64,000 nt of DNA from Candidatus Binatia bacterium (GCA_022820725.1 JAJEFA010000014.1:1-64000), one strand, 5' to 3'. Positions 1-9,010 are shown, counted from the stretch's first letter. The notes: generated from the letters alone by a model not told the origin. Numbers and translations: made by a program.

Positions 1-118
1 ATTTCCCGGGACGCATATTTCTTGAGAGTTCGACGACATACCAACCGTCTGGAAACGGCGGGAGAGGACAGCGATGTCTTGTTGCCTCCCCTTCTCGAGC
101 TGCACCGTATTTCATCAT
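1..118 (-). CDS. Rieske-type oxygenase N-terminus (partial, runs off left edge)
   Basis: Translation on the minus strand from ATG at 118 (or the next ATG at 115) gives 39 residues with no stop before base 1. It contains PPFPDGWYVVELSRNMRPGK, which resembles the start of the Rieske [2Fe-2S] domain of ring-hydroxylating oxygenases (a P-x-P-x-GW-x-V stretch followed by x-PG). The Rieske Cys-His motifs would lie outside the window, so the family call rests on this short match alone. There is no strong Shine-Dalgarno sequence. It lies downstream of the efflux operon on the same strand, with 233 bp between. Confidence 0.45.
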   Translation of the reverse strand, partial: MMKYGAAREGEATRHRCPLPPFPDGWYVVELSRNMRPGK

Positions 119-230
119 TGAATAAATCCGTTGTTTAAGGGACCAGGCAAATCGGCCAAACTAATTGTGCGCAATTCCCAAATCCGGCTCGAGATTGTGG
201 TGCGCCTGATGGATATAGGCGCGGTCTTCA

Positions 231-317
231 TTACTCGAAGAGACTCTGTTTCACGAGCTCACGAACCCTTTCTCTCAGCCGGGGAAGATAGCGAAATTCA
301 TATTCCTCGTAGCTCAT
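231..317 (-). CDS. possible 28-residue ORF downstream of the RND pump
   Basis: A short minus-strand frame starts MSYEEYEFRYLPRLRERV and stops at 231. It is highly charged and would form an amphipathic helix. It begins 35 bp after the RND stop codon. I do not recognise it, and the ribosome-binding site is weak. It could be a small protein, the remains of a longer gene, or chance. The rest of bases 119-351 shows nothing I can support. Confidence 0.22.
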   Translation of the reverse strand: MSYEEYEFRYLPRLRERVRELVKQSLFE

Positions 318-351
318 TTCTCTGCGTCGCGCGCGGCAAGTAAAAAGCGCT

Positions 352-3300
352 CTATTCCCTCGGAGGAATCAGCCGGAGTTGGATCGTGTATAACGCCGGG
401 ACGACCATCATAACTATGGCCGTGGTGAAGAGAATGCCGAAACCGAGCGAGGCGGCAAAGGGGATCAGGAACTGGGCCTGAATGGAGCGTTCCAGAATGA
501 GCGGTGTGAAGCCGAGGAACGTCGTCACGGAAGTGAGCATAATCGGACGAAAACGCCCCTGAGCGCCTTCTATGATTGCCGTGCGTATGGGGACACCTTC
601 TCTGAGTTTCTGATCGATGAAATCGATCATGACCAGGGAATCGTTCACGGCCACGCCGCTGAGGCCGAAGATTCCCATAAAGGATACCGCGCTCAGGGCT
701 ACTCCCAGGACCCAGTGACCCAGGATCACTCCGATAAACCCGAACGGGAGGACGGCCATGATGATGAACGGTTTGGTATAGGAGCGCAGGGGGATGGCGA
801 GCAGCACGAAAATCATGAGTAAGGCAATCGCAAACCCGCGATACAGCGCACCCAGGGACTCGAGTTGCTCTTGTTGTTCACCTCCAAACGTGTATGTCAG
901 ATCCGGGTACACGGCGGTCAGGTCCGCGAGAATCGAATCGGCCAGGATGCTGTTGGCTTCGCCACCGGAAATCACCGTAGGGTCCACGTCCGCCGTGACC
1001 GTGACGACGCGCTGACCATCCCTCCGTCGAACGGCCGGCGGCGATACGCCCGGGTTCAGCGAGGCCACACTGGTAACCGGGACCTCGGCCCCGCTCGGCG
1101 TACGCAGCAGATACCCTTCGACATCGGTGATGGCATTCCGCTCATCGGCGGGCAGGCGCACGTAGACCCGGACCTCTTCCCGGCCGCGCTGCACCCGGAC
1201 GGCCTCTGCACCGAAAAATGCAGCACGCGTCTGCCTGGCCAACTCTTCAAGCGTGAGACCCAGGGTCCGCGCTTCCGGTCGCAGTTCGAGCTGTATTTCC
1301 GGGATGCCCGGGGTGTGATCCGAACGGATGTCGTAGACGCCTCCCACGCCACGGAGACCATCGACCACGGAGTCTGCGATCTGGGCGAGGCGCTCCGGGT
1401 CAGGGTGCGACAGCACGGCCTCGACCGGATTGCCCAGGTCAATGACCTCGCCGCTGAAGGTAATGCCGCGCACGTAGGGCAGCACCCCCACCTCCTCTCG
1501 CCATGCCTGCACGACCTCTCTGGTGGAGAGCTGTCTCTGCTGCGCGCCCAGGAGTTTGAATTCGACAGTAGCGATATTGGCTTCCGGATTGAGGGTCGGC
1601 GCAGGATTCAGTCCCCCACCCTCAAGTCTCGGCCCCTGTCCGACGGTCACCGTGACGCCGGTCAGCAGCGGAGGCGCATCCTCGGGCCGGTCACGCGAAA
1701 GTCGTTCGATGACCCGGTGGCCCGCGGCCTCCAGTTCCTTCGCCACCTCGTACGTCCTGGACGCGGTCGCCCCATCGGGCATATCCAGAGTGACCGTTGC
1801 GAAATCCCCCTCAACGGCATCGGCCAATGTAGTCGGGACGATACCCGCCGGTACCAAAGAGATACTCAGCACGAGCATGCCTACAGCCCCCGCCATCGTC
1901 ACCATGGGCTGGTCCGTCGCGAACCGCAGCGCCCGATTGAGGGGGCCTTGCAGAAACCTGTTCAGCAAAACGTCCACACGACCCTGGAGCCGTGTGAAGA
2001 ACCGATCGAAGGCATTTGTCGGCACCCATTCCGGGCCGTGCAGATGGGACAGGTGGTTGGGCAACACCAGCAACGATTCGACCAGAGAAACCAGCAGCAC
2101 AGCGATCATGATGACCGGCAGTGCCGACCATATATCTCCGACGCCACCGGGGATGAATAGTAGCGGGACGAACGCCACCACCGTAGTGAGGACCGCGAAT
2201 ATCAACGGCACTTTGATCCGACGTGTGCCGCGAATCGCCGCCACGACCCCGGGCGTTCCCCGCTTGCGTTCGTCTTGAATGTGCTCGGCTACGACGATCG
2301 CATCGTCGACGACAATACCTATGGCGAGGACAAACGAAAACAGGCTGATGGTGTTGATTGCATAGTCGAATACCAGCATGGCGGCCAGGGTGCCGATACC
2401 CGAAACGGCGATGCCGGCGGCGACCCACAGGGCAAGCCGAATTTCGAGAAACAAGCTCAGGGCGATCAACACCAGCAACATACCCAGAATACCGTTCTTG
2501 AGGAGAAGAGCGGCGCGTTCCTCATAGGCCTGGGATTCGTCATTCCAGATGGTGATGCCCACACCGTCCGGCAGAGCCGGGACCACCTCGTTCGCCAGGT
2601 GCTCCCGGACGGTCGTGGCGACATCCATCACGTGCTCATCATCGGCCCGGTAGACTTCGACGAATACAGCGGGGTGGTTCTGGTGGCGGACCATCAGGTC
2701 GGTTTCCTGAAAACCGTCGCGAACCTCGGCGATGTCGCCAAGGCGCAATACCGTGCCGTCACTACCGCTGAGAAGGACGATCTCTTCGAAATCCTGTTGG
2801 TCGTAGTTCTGGCCGAGGGTCCGGACCCGCACCTGGGATTCCCGGGTATCGATACTGCCGGCAGACAATTCCAGGGAACTGCGATGAATTGTGTTGGCGA
2901 TGCCGGGGAGTGTCAGTCCAAGGGCTCTCAGCCGATGCAGCGGCACCTCGATCGAAATCTCGTATTTCCGAACCCCACTGACTTCGACCTGGGACACGGA
3001 GGGAAGCGTCGTGAGGTCATCCTCTATCTGGTACGCCAATTCCTTCAGCGAGCGCTCGGGCACATCGCCATACACGATGAGCCGCATCATGCTCTGGCGG
3101 TTGGTCATCTCCCTGAATTGGGGACGTTCGGCACCGGCGGGGAAAGACTGAATGCGATTGACGGCAGACTCGATATCGTCCAATGCCCGATCCATGTCCG
3201 TTCTGGAATCCATTTGAATGCGGACGGATGCCATACCTGGGGCCGCGACGGACTTGACCGCCTTGACGTCATCCAACCCGCTGACCTGGTCCTCGATCTT

Positions 3301-3528
3301 GGCGATGATCGACTCCTCCACCTCCTCCGGGGTGGCGCCGGGATAGGGCATCGAGACTTCGACATGGTAGAACGGGACCGTCGGCCACGCTTCGCGCTCC
3401 AGACCGGTCAGCGACACCAGCCCGGCGGCGATGATAGCCCACATCAGCAGATTGGCCGCGACACTGTTGCCAGCCATGTAGGCGATCGGGCCGGATGGTT
3501 CCGTGTGAGTACCGTTGTCAGGACTCAT
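352..3528 (-). CDS. RND-family multidrug efflux transporter (AcrB/HAE1-like)
   Basis: Inner-membrane proton-driven pump subunit of 1058 residues, the normal length for AcrB relatives. The protein has the N-terminal membrane helix, two large periplasmic loops and twelve expected membrane segments. The helix 4 motif GIVVDDAIVVAEHI carries the paired aspartates that relay protons in this family. The N-terminus reads through a short polar stretch before helix 1. Its start overlaps the stop of the adaptor gene by 4 bp (ATGA), so the three pump genes form one leftward operon: outer-membrane factor, adaptor, pump. No regulator is adjacent. The substrate cannot be told from sequence. Confidence 0.93.
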   Translation of the reverse strand: MSPDNGTHTEPSGPIAYMAGNSVAANLLMWAIIAAGLVSLTGLEREAWPTVPFYHVEVSMPYPGATPEEVEESIIAKIEDQVSGLDDVKAVKSVAAPGMASVRIQMDSRTDMDRALDDIESAVNRIQSFPAGAERPQFREMTNRQSMMRLIVYGDVPERSLKELAYQIEDDLTTLPSVSQVEVSGVRKYEISIEVPLHRLRALGLTLPGIANTIHRSSLELSAGSIDTRESQVRVRTLGQNYDQQDFEEIVLLSGSDGTVLRLGDIAEVRDGFQETDLMVRHQNHPAVFVEVYRADDEHVMDVATTVREHLANEVVPALPDGVGITIWNDESQAYEERAALLLKNGILGMLLVLIALSLFLEIRLALWVAAGIAVSGIGTLAAMLVFDYAINTISLFSFVLAIGIVVDDAIVVAEHIQDERKRGTPGVVAAIRGTRRIKVPLIFAVLTTVVAFVPLLFIPGGVGDIWSALPVIMIAVLLVSLVESLLVLPNHLSHLHGPEWVPTNAFDRFFTRLQGRVDVLLNRFLQGPLNRALRFATDQPMVTMAGAVGMLVLSISLVPAGIVPTTLADAVEGDFATVTLDMPDGATASRTYEVAKELEAAGHRVIERLSRDRPEDAPPLLTGVTVTVGQGPRLEGGGLNPAPTLNPEANIATVEFKLLGAQQRQLSTREVVQAWREEVGVLPYVRGITFSGEVIDLGNPVEAVLSHPDPERLAQIADSVVDGLRGVGGVYDIRSDHTPGIPEIQLELRPEARTLGLTLEELARQTRAAFFGAEAVRVQRGREEVRVYVRLPADERNAITDVEGYLLRTPSGAEVPVTSVASLNPGVSPPAVRRRDGQRVVTVTADVDPTVISGGEANSILADSILADLTAVYPDLTYTFGGEQQEQLESLGALYRGFAIALLMIFVLLAIPLRSYTKPFIIMAVLPFGFIGVILGHWVLGVALSAVSFMGIFGLSGVAVNDSLVMIDFIDQKLREGVPIRTAIIEGAQGRFRPIMLTSVTTFLGFTPLILERSIQAQFLIPFAASLGFGILFTTAIVMMVVPALYTIQLRLIPPRE

Positions 3529-4739
3529 GGTGTCGGATCAACTCCTGTCAGGACGCGCATGCCTTCTGTGGCAAACCGGATTCCACCGGTGATGACGGTC
3601 TGGTCGCTTTCGAGGGTGCCGGTCACATATACCTCGTCGTTGGTCCGTTGTAGGACTTGTACCGGAACGATACTCACCACGCCGCCATCGTTCACGATCC
3701 AAACCTCGTTGCCGGATTGGAGCGCCGCTCGCGGCACCCGGGAGTATCCATCCAATTCATGGCCTTGGATTTCCACGTCTACGAACTTGCCTACCAGCAA
3801 GGGAGGGTGATCACCGCTACCATCGGATCCGTCCGTCCGGACACCAGCGGTAAACGGTTCGGGGACACGCACGATCACATCTATCGTTCGCGTTTGTTTA
3901 TCCAGGGACAACTCGCTCCGATCCACGTACCCCTCCCAGGTGTAGCTCCCATCCCCGTACTGGGCGACCACCCGGGCCGCCACCCGTCGCACCCCGTCAC
4001 CCGCCCTGAGATCCCAAAGCCCCGGGATCAGGGCGGCGTCGGAATCGGACAAGGGCACGACGACTTCCACGGCATCCGCAGCGAAAAGCCAGCCGACGGT
4101 CTGGCCAGCGGCGACGATTTGTCCCACGTCCACGGATTCTTCGCGTACGAAGCCGTCGAACGGCGCAGTGACCTGGGTCCTGGACAGGGCGAGATTGGCC
4201 TCGGCGAGCCGGGCCTCGTCACGGCTCACCGCGGCACGCGCCGCGTTCAATTGAGGCTCCCTCAGCGTGAGTGGATTCGCGGCTGACGTTGAATCAGAAT
4301 CTCCCTGGCCAGCGATATACAGCTCGTATTGAGCCCGGGCGATTTCGGCTTTTTCCTCCTCCTCAAGGAGGGCCACCCGCCGGGCGGCGAGATTGGCCTC
4401 GGCTTCCCGCACCCGGTACAGAAAGTCTGTCTCTTCTATGCGGATGAGCGTCTGGCCCGCCGTTACCCGTCCCCCGCTCTGGAATCCCGGATCCACCCAG
4501 TCGATCTTCCCCCCCACCTGCGGTGCGATACCGACCTCGGCGCTTGGTCTCACGGTACCGGACCCGTAGACCGGTATGGGACCGGTACCGGCCGCAACCA
4601 GTTCCGTCTGCGCGAACGGGATCTGGGGCGGGAGTTCAGTACGGCTCGGTTCGGGTGCCAGTGAAACGAGAAAAACCGCCAATGCCACTGAAACACCGAG
4701 GATGGCGCTGGCAATTACAAAACTGAAAATGCGGGACAT
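3525..4739 (-). CDS. RND efflux periplasmic adaptor (HlyD/MFP family)
   Basis: A 404-residue membrane-fusion protein that links the inner-membrane pump to the outer-membrane channel. The N-terminal hydrophobic helix (about residues 5-25) anchors it. A barrel-sandwich/lipoyl half with VGGKIDWVDPGFQSGG follows, then a coiled-coil hairpin rich in Ala, Glu and Arg (about residues 110-180), the second lipoyl half (APFDGFVREE) and beta-barrel domains. It sits between the outer-membrane factor (7 bp upstream) and the pump (4-bp overlap). Two inverted-repeat elements lie just upstream of its start, inside the end of the preceding gene. Confidence 0.92.
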   Translation of the reverse strand: MSRIFSFVIASAILGVSVALAVFLVSLAPEPSRTELPPQIPFAQTELVAAGTGPIPVYGSGTVRPSAEVGIAPQVGGKIDWVDPGFQSGGRVTAGQTLIRIEETDFLYRVREAEANLAARRVALLEEEEKAEIARAQYELYIAGQGDSDSTSAANPLTLREPQLNAARAAVSRDEARLAEANLALSRTQVTAPFDGFVREESVDVGQIVAAGQTVGWLFAADAVEVVVPLSDSDAALIPGLWDLRAGDGVRRVAARVVAQYGDGSYTWEGYVDRSELSLDKQTRTIDVIVRVPEPFTAGVRTDGSDGSGDHPPLLVGKFVDVEIQGHELDGYSRVPRAALQSGNEVWIVNDGGVVSIVPVQVLQRTNDEVYVTGTLESDQTVITGGIRFATEGMRVLTGVDPTP

Positions 4740-4745
4740 GGTGAT

Positions 4746-6422
4746 TTACTCCGGGGCACTCGCAAGCAGATGCGGTTGAAAGAGGGAACGTGTCCCGCAT
4801 CTGCCGGTCGAGGAAGGACACGTTCCCTCTTTGGTATCAGGAGCTCCGTTACTCTGCTGGATGGCTTCTCCTTCGTTGAAAGAGTAAAGGTGTCCAGCTT
4901 TTTTGTGTGATTGGAGGACACGTTTACTCTTTGCGGTCCACGCGCCCCCCAGCGCGCGGTGCGGGACAAGACGCGCGTGCCCCAGGTCACGCTGCGCCGT
5001 TGCCAGCGCGGACTGCGCGCCCAGGAGGGTGTGCGTTGCCGTCAGGAAAGCCTCATAGTCACTCACTCCGGAGACATAACGCTGTTCCTGCAACGCCATT
5101 TCGGCCTGAGCCTCTTGCGCCCGGGAAGCCAGTAAGGAATACCGGCGGCGGTTGGCCTCCAGCCCCGCAAGGGCGGCCTCGACCTCGTTGACTGCGCTGA
5201 CCACGGAACGCCCGTAGGCGGCGGCAGCTTCATTCCACCGGGCCTCGGCCAGATCAACGTTGCTGCGCAGCCGTGAACCCTGAAATGCGGGGCCAAGCAA
5301 GTTGAAGCTCAGGTTACGGAACCATTGATCCGGGTCGAACCACTCGCCTGCCTCGGCACTTTGCAGCCCGATGGAACCGTACAGGGATAAGCTCGGCAGC
5401 AAATCCGCGCGGCGTGCACCAACGGTGTAGCGGGCCGCTTCCATCCGCTGCCTTGCCGCGTTGATGTCAGGCCGCTGTGCCAGGAGGTCGGCCGGAATGC
5501 CTGCCGGAACCGGGTCGAGCGCGGCGGAAGGCGTCAGGGAATCGGGCAACGTGCCTGCGAGATCCGCATGGTACCCCCCCAGGAGCACCCAGAGTCGGCC
5601 TTTCGCGTCCGCCAGCAGCGCTTCGATTTGCGGCAACCTGGTTTGCGCGGTGCTCAGGTTCTGCCGCGCCGTATAGAGGGCACGCGCATCGGTCAGCCCG
5701 CGGTCATAGCGGGACTCGGCCAGGGACGCCCGCTGCTGAAAGATTTCCACGACTTCGCCAGCCAGCCGCCGTTGGTGGCGCAGGTCGACGATCTCCAGAT
5801 AGGTGCGCACGGTTTCGGCCAGCACCCCCATGCGGGCCGTCAGGTAGTCCGACTCCGAAGCCTGCCGCTCGGCACCGGCGGCGCGCGCGTCGTTGCGATT
5901 GCGGCCCCAGAAGTCGAGTTCGTAGGAGATGTCAAGACCCAGGTCGTAGGTCGTCAGGCCGATCCGGTCGGGAATCTCGAAGCCAAAATCGCGGTATACG
6001 TCGGAACCCACCCCCAATTCGTCTATGTACGCGGCAATACCCGCATTGGTAGATGTCTCCATGTCGGCGATCTCCACCGAAGGCTGAAGCAGCGGAAACG
6101 CCGGGGCTTTGACGATACGCTCCCGCGCCCTGGTCTGGTCGACCCGGGCGACCGCCTCGGCCAGGTCGAAATTCGAGGCCAGCACCGCTTCGATTATCTG
6201 GTCGAGAACCGGATCGGCGAACGCCTTCCACCACTCCAGCGGCTCGTATGAGCCGGCAACTTTACTTTCGGCAAACTCGTCGGGTAACTCCGTCACTGCT
6301 TCGAGAACCGGGGGCATGTGATTTGGGGTAAGGGAGCAAGAGGCGATGAGACAGCCGACGATGACCGGAAATAACAGGGTGATTGATCTGAGTTGGGAAA
6401 GCATCATCGCGAATACGGCCAC
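4746..6422 (-). CDS. RND outer-membrane factor lipoprotein (NodT/OprM family) with abnormal C-terminal tail
   Basis: Trimeric outer-membrane channel of a tripartite pump. The N-terminus has a lipoprotein signal with lipobox LIASC (Cys29), followed by two outer-membrane efflux repeats with long helical segments. OprM relatives normally end a few residues after an ALGGGW-type motif. Here ALGGAW (around residue 490) is followed by some 63 extra residues of low-complexity, Cys- and Ser-containing sequence. That tail is encoded by DNA holding two copies of a 17-bp-arm inverted repeat (4879-4932 and 4779-4832). The native stop was probably lost when these elements arrived. The gene ends 7 bp before the adaptor start. 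The start could also be the Met at residue 6 or 7. Confidence 0.9.
   Translation of the reverse strand: MAVFAMMLSQLRSITLLFPVIVGCLIASCSLTPNHMPPVLEAVTELPDEFAESKVAGSYEPLEWWKAFADPVLDQIIEAVLASNFDLAEAVARVDQTRARERIVKAPAFPLLQPSVEIADMETSTNAGIAAYIDELGVGSDVYRDFGFEIPDRIGLTTYDLGLDISYELDFWGRNRNDARAAGAERQASESDYLTARMGVLAETVRTYLEIVDLRHQRRLAGEVVEIFQQRASLAESRYDRGLTDARALYTARQNLSTAQTRLPQIEALLADAKGRLWVLLGGYHADLAGTLPDSLTPSAALDPVPAGIPADLLAQRPDINAARQRMEAARYTVGARRADLLPSLSLYGSIGLQSAEAGEWFDPDQWFRNLSFNLLGPAFQGSRLRSNVDLAEARWNEAAAAYGRSVVSAVNEVEAALAGLEANRRRYSLLASRAQEAQAEMALQEQRYVSGVSDYEAFLTATHTLLGAQSALATAQRDLGHARLVPHRALGGAWTAKSKRVLQSHKKAGHLYSFNEGEAIQQSNGAPDTKEGTCPSSTGRCGTRSLFQPHLLASAPE
4779..4832. repeat. dispersed inverted repeat, copy a (perfect 17-bp arms)
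   Basis: The left arm AAAGAGGGAACGTGTCC (4779-4795) and right arm GGACACGTTCCCTCTTT (4816-4832) are perfect reverse complements around a 20-nt loop. It lies exactly 100 bp from copy b, in the 3' extension of the outer-membrane factor gene and 40 bp upstream of the adaptor start. Its loop contains CGCATCTGCC, and the reverse complement of part of it recurs in copy c. Confidence 0.9.
4879..4932. repeat. dispersed inverted repeat, copy b
   Basis: The left arm AAAGAGTAAAGGTGTCC (4879-4895) pairs with GGACACGTTTACTCTTT (4916-4932) at 16 of 17 positions, with the same 20-nt loop length as copy a. The outer stem differs from copy a on both arms in a matching way. Both copies are preceded by GTTGAAAGAG. 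It is translated as part of the abnormal tail of the outer-membrane factor. Confidence 0.88.
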
Positions 6423-6585
6423 ATCGGCTTGAGTCTTATCGGCAAGAGCCTTCGGGCTGATCGCATCACAAGCGCGTGGCCCAATGGGAGTTCGATTTCA
6501 CTCCAAAATAGTCAGTCCGTCAACCCGCACGCCGTCCTGGTACTCAATGGGAGCCATCGACACAAGAAGAAGGAACGACTGGCCA

Positions 6586-7053
6586 TTACGCTTCGGGCTT
6601 GCGGTAGAATTCGACGTAAAATTGAACCGCTCCTTCGGGTTGGACATAGTGAACAACTTCAGGGGCAATAACGCCGGCATGCTCAGAATCCAGGAGAAAC
6701 GCCTGGTTGATGGGCTCTGTCACAACGTACATGAGTTGTCCGGCCAAGACCTGAATCTTTGCCCACACACCCGGCTTCGTCGCGTGGGATGAGGTCAGTC
6801 CAACCGGAACGGACTCAGCCTGAAAAACAGCTGTTCGCTTATACGACTTGAAGTCATCGGGGAGTTCGAGCGCGTCACACCGGACGCAGTTGAGGGTCAC
6901 GCCAAGCTTGGACGCTCGGCCGTCTTCGGTGACGACCCAGGGCCGGTTTTCAAACGGCGGGTTATGGCGCACGTGCTGGCCATGACCACATGCGAGGTCG
7001 GCGACCCAATCGCCTTTCTGATCACGATGAAAGCCTATAATTTTTCTCTCCAT
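6586..7053 (-). CDS. DUF3565-DUF1971 (TehB-like N-domain) fusion protein
   Basis: A 155-residue cytoplasmic protein. Residues 1-65 match the DUF3565 pattern (IIGFHRDQKGDWVADLACGH, then HNPPFENRPWV and CVRC), with Cys and His residues that may bind metal. From about residue 70, YKRTAVFQAESVPVGL through QFYVEFYRKPEA matches DUF1971, a small cupin-like domain associated with tellurite-resistance proteins. I chose the ATG at 7053 because conservation begins exactly there. The gene begins 14 bp after the CDP-alcohol phosphotransferase stop, on the same strand. Its function is not established; the metal or tellurite link is by family name only. Confidence 0.82.
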   Translation of the reverse strand: MERKIIGFHRDQKGDWVADLACGHGQHVRHNPPFENRPWVVTEDGRASKLGVTLNCVRCDALELPDDFKSYKRTAVFQAESVPVGLTSSHATKPGVWAKIQVLAGQLMYVVTEPINQAFLLDSEHAGVIAPEVVHYVQPEGAVQFYVEFYRKPEA

Positions 7054-7067
7054 AGATAATGTGCACT

Positions 7068-7670
7068 CTAGTTGTGAACAATCGTCCGTTGCACGCGGCA
7101 AAAAAACCGAAACCGCATGCCTATTGCCAGCAACAGATAGCCGAGCCAAAAGAAGAGCAGAGCCTGATAAAGCGGAGAGGGAAGAAGCTGCTGTTGGAGC
7201 GCGGCGTGCAGCGCCATCAGACCGGTACCAACGTAATTCAGGACACCTGCCCAGTGCCCGATGGGGTTGGACACCAGCGCAATGGCCGTGTCTCGTCTGG
7301 AGAGCCACCACGAATCAAGCGTATACTGGCCAAAGGCGCAGCCAACCGCACACGGAATCCACCACGGCACGATACCGCCATACGTCAAATAGGTCAGGGT
7401 CACGAGCAGAAAGGTAATATCCGCCAGATTATCGAAAATCTTGCCCCAGTCAGAACTCAAACCCAGTGCCCTGGCAACCGGACCATCATAGTAATCGCTG
7501 GCGCAGATCACCACAAAGAGTCCACCAACACAGCCCGCGCGGAGCAGGGTTGGCTGCTGGCTGCTGTATCCCATGGCGAGGAGAAACGCCGGGGTCAGGA
7601 CAAGTCGCACACTGGTGAGAAGGTGGGCAAAATTAAACGGCCGGTGGTCTTCGATAAACAGCGTGGCCAT
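7068..7670 (-). CDS. CDP-alcohol phosphatidyltransferase family membrane protein
   Basis: A 200-residue integral membrane enzyme expected to transfer a phosphoalcohol from a CDP-activated donor during phospholipid synthesis. The family signature is complete: D59-x2-D62-G63-x2-A66-R67-x8-G76-x3-D80-x3-D84 (seen as DYYDGPVAR, then GKIFDNLAD). These aspartates bind the metal and the CDP moiety. Five to six hydrophobic segments follow. The acceptor alcohol cannot be predicted. It is probably co-transcribed with the DUF3565-DUF1971 gene 14 bp downstream. Confidence 0.88.
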   Translation of the reverse strand: MATLFIEDHRPFNFAHLLTSVRLVLTPAFLLAMGYSSQQPTLLRAGCVGGLFVVICASDYYDGPVARALGLSSDWGKIFDNLADITFLLVTLTYLTYGGIVPWWIPCAVGCAFGQYTLDSWWLSRRDTAIALVSNPIGHWAGVLNYVGTGLMALHAALQQQLLPSPLYQALLFFWLGYLLLAIGMRFRFFCRVQRTIVHN

Positions 7671-7815
7671 ATACGGCTTCCTCTTCCAGCAAAATGGGCT
7701 AAGCCGTCTGGAAGAGCGGCCTAGCTGATGGGCGCTCTGACGCTGAGTATGAACGCTGGAGGGTCAGATGCAAGAGGCTCGTATCACCCCGAGGTAGCGA
7801 GGTAAAGGACAAGGT

Positions 7816-8385
7816 CTATTGCTTTGTTGCCGGCGCTGTCCCCGGCATTTCCACCTTTTGCGCCTCCGCTGCTTCAATATTGAGGACTTTGACGGCAAAG
7901 AAGAGCGTCTTTCCGGCCAGCGGATGGTTCAGATCAACAATAACCGTGTTCTCCTTCACCTCCGTAACTTCGGCAAACATCATCCCGCCATCCGGGCCGC
8001 GTCCTTGGAGTTTTTTCCCGACACCCCATGCCTCTTCGGGGACATTCTCCTTGGGCACTTCTTGGACCCGATTCGGGTCAACCTCGCCATAGCCTTCCGC
8101 CGGCGCGACTTCGACGCTCTTCGTATCCCCGACCTTGAGGCCTATCAGCTGTTTCTCCAGGCCCGGAATGATCTCCCGGGAGCCATGCGTATAGACTAAT
8201 GGGTCTTTCCCCACATTCGTGTCAATAACCGTCTGGTCTTCGAGGGTGAGCGTATATTCGAGCGACACGCGCGTGCCCTCGCCGACCGTGTCTTGGGCGT
8301 AGCCTGAGGGCGCCAACAGGAATCCAAGACTGAGTGTGATACTAAAAATTCTCCGTTTTCCCTGCCCATAGCGTGTCGTTCCCAT
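7816..8385 (-). CDS. secreted FKBP-type peptidyl-prolyl isomerase (SlyD-like), copy 1
   Basis: A 189-residue protein with an N-terminal signal peptide (ITLSLGFLLAPSGYAQD, cleavage likely after AQ or nearby) followed by an FKBP domain with a SlyD-like inserted flap. Typical segments are VSLEYTLTLEDQTVIDTNVG, PGLEKQLIGLKVGD, and DLNHPLAGKTLFFAVKVL at the end. It would catalyse cis-trans prolyl isomerisation and assist folding in the periplasm. I chose the start at 8385 because GGAAGGA lies 8-9 nt upstream. It is a tandem paralogue of the gene at 8455-9000, separated by 69 bp, and both are read leftward. Confidence 0.88.
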   Translation of the reverse strand: MGTTRYGQGKRRIFSITLSLGFLLAPSGYAQDTVGEGTRVSLEYTLTLEDQTVIDTNVGKDPLVYTHGSREIIPGLEKQLIGLKVGDTKSVEVAPAEGYGEVDPNRVQEVPKENVPEEAWGVGKKLQGRGPDGGMMFAEVTEVKENTVIVDLNHPLAGKTLFFAVKVLNIEAAEAQKVEMPGTAPATKQ

Positions 8386-8454
8386 CGAGAATATCCTTCC
8401 TTCTATCGTCCGTATTGCGTTCACTATTGGATTTATCGCCATGGAGCAGAGACC

Positions 8455-9000
8455 TCACGGTTGCTCAGGCACTGTCTCCACCTTCAGTATCTTCACGTCG
8501 AAGAATAATGTTTCTCCGGCGAGCGGATGGTTGGTATCGATGACCACCGTCTCCGCCTTCACTTCAAGAATCTCCGCATAGAGTGGCCGGCCCTCCGGAC
8601 TTCTTCCCTCAAGTTTCTCCCCCACTTTCCGCCGGTCTTCAGGAATGCTGTCTTTCGGCACTTCGATAATCCGTTCAGGATCGTCCGGGCCATAGACGTC
8701 TTCGGGCGGCATGGCGAACTGTTTCGTCTCTTCCACTTTGAGTCCGGTCAGGTGCTTTGAGAAGAAAGGGACCCGTTTCTCCGAGCCATGGATATACACC
8801 AACGGCTCCTTGCCGACGTTCGAGTCAAAAACCGTCTTATCTTCAAATGTCACGGTGTATTCGAGTGACACGCGCTTGCCGTCGGCAACCGTCTCCTGTG
8901 CGTCCCCAGAGGCAGGTCCGAGGACGGTCAGCAGGAACGCCAGACTCATAGTCGCGGAGAGAATTCTCCCCTTCCCGTCCCCGTACCGTCTGGTCTGCAT
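8455..9000 (-). CDS. secreted FKBP-type peptidyl-prolyl isomerase (SlyD-like), copy 2
   Basis: A 181-residue paralogue of the downstream FKBP with the same architecture: signal peptide (LAFLLTVLGPASGDAQE), FKBP core and SlyD-type flap, ending in DTNHPLAGETLFFDVKIL. The two copies share order and wording throughout (MGTTRYGQGKRRI against MQTRRYGDGKGRI at the start), so this is a local tandem duplication. The active-site loop differs: copy 1 has IPGLEKQLIGLKVGD, while this copy has VPFFSKHLTGLKVEE, losing the usual glycine. Activity or specificity may therefore differ. A GAGGAGAAAGGG ribosome site precedes the ATG, just after a rho-independent terminator. Confidence 0.87.
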   Translation of the reverse strand: MQTRRYGDGKGRILSATMSLAFLLTVLGPASGDAQETVADGKRVSLEYTVTFEDKTVFDSNVGKEPLVYIHGSEKRVPFFSKHLTGLKVEETKQFAMPPEDVYGPDDPERIIEVPKDSIPEDRRKVGEKLEGRSPEGRPLYAEILEVKAETVVIDTNHPLAGETLFFDVKILKVETVPEQP

Positions 9001-9010
9001 GTCCCTTTCT

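Noticed and set aside
865-2160. Long plus-strand open frame opposite the RND pump
   Set aside because: It mirrors the GC-rich RND gene in the antisense frame; the protein is Arg/His/Gly-rich with no domain and the RND frame is clearly real.
4779-4932. The two adjacent hairpins as rho-independent terminators
   Set aside because: Neither is followed by a T-run on either strand, and the adaptor gene continues the operon directly after them.
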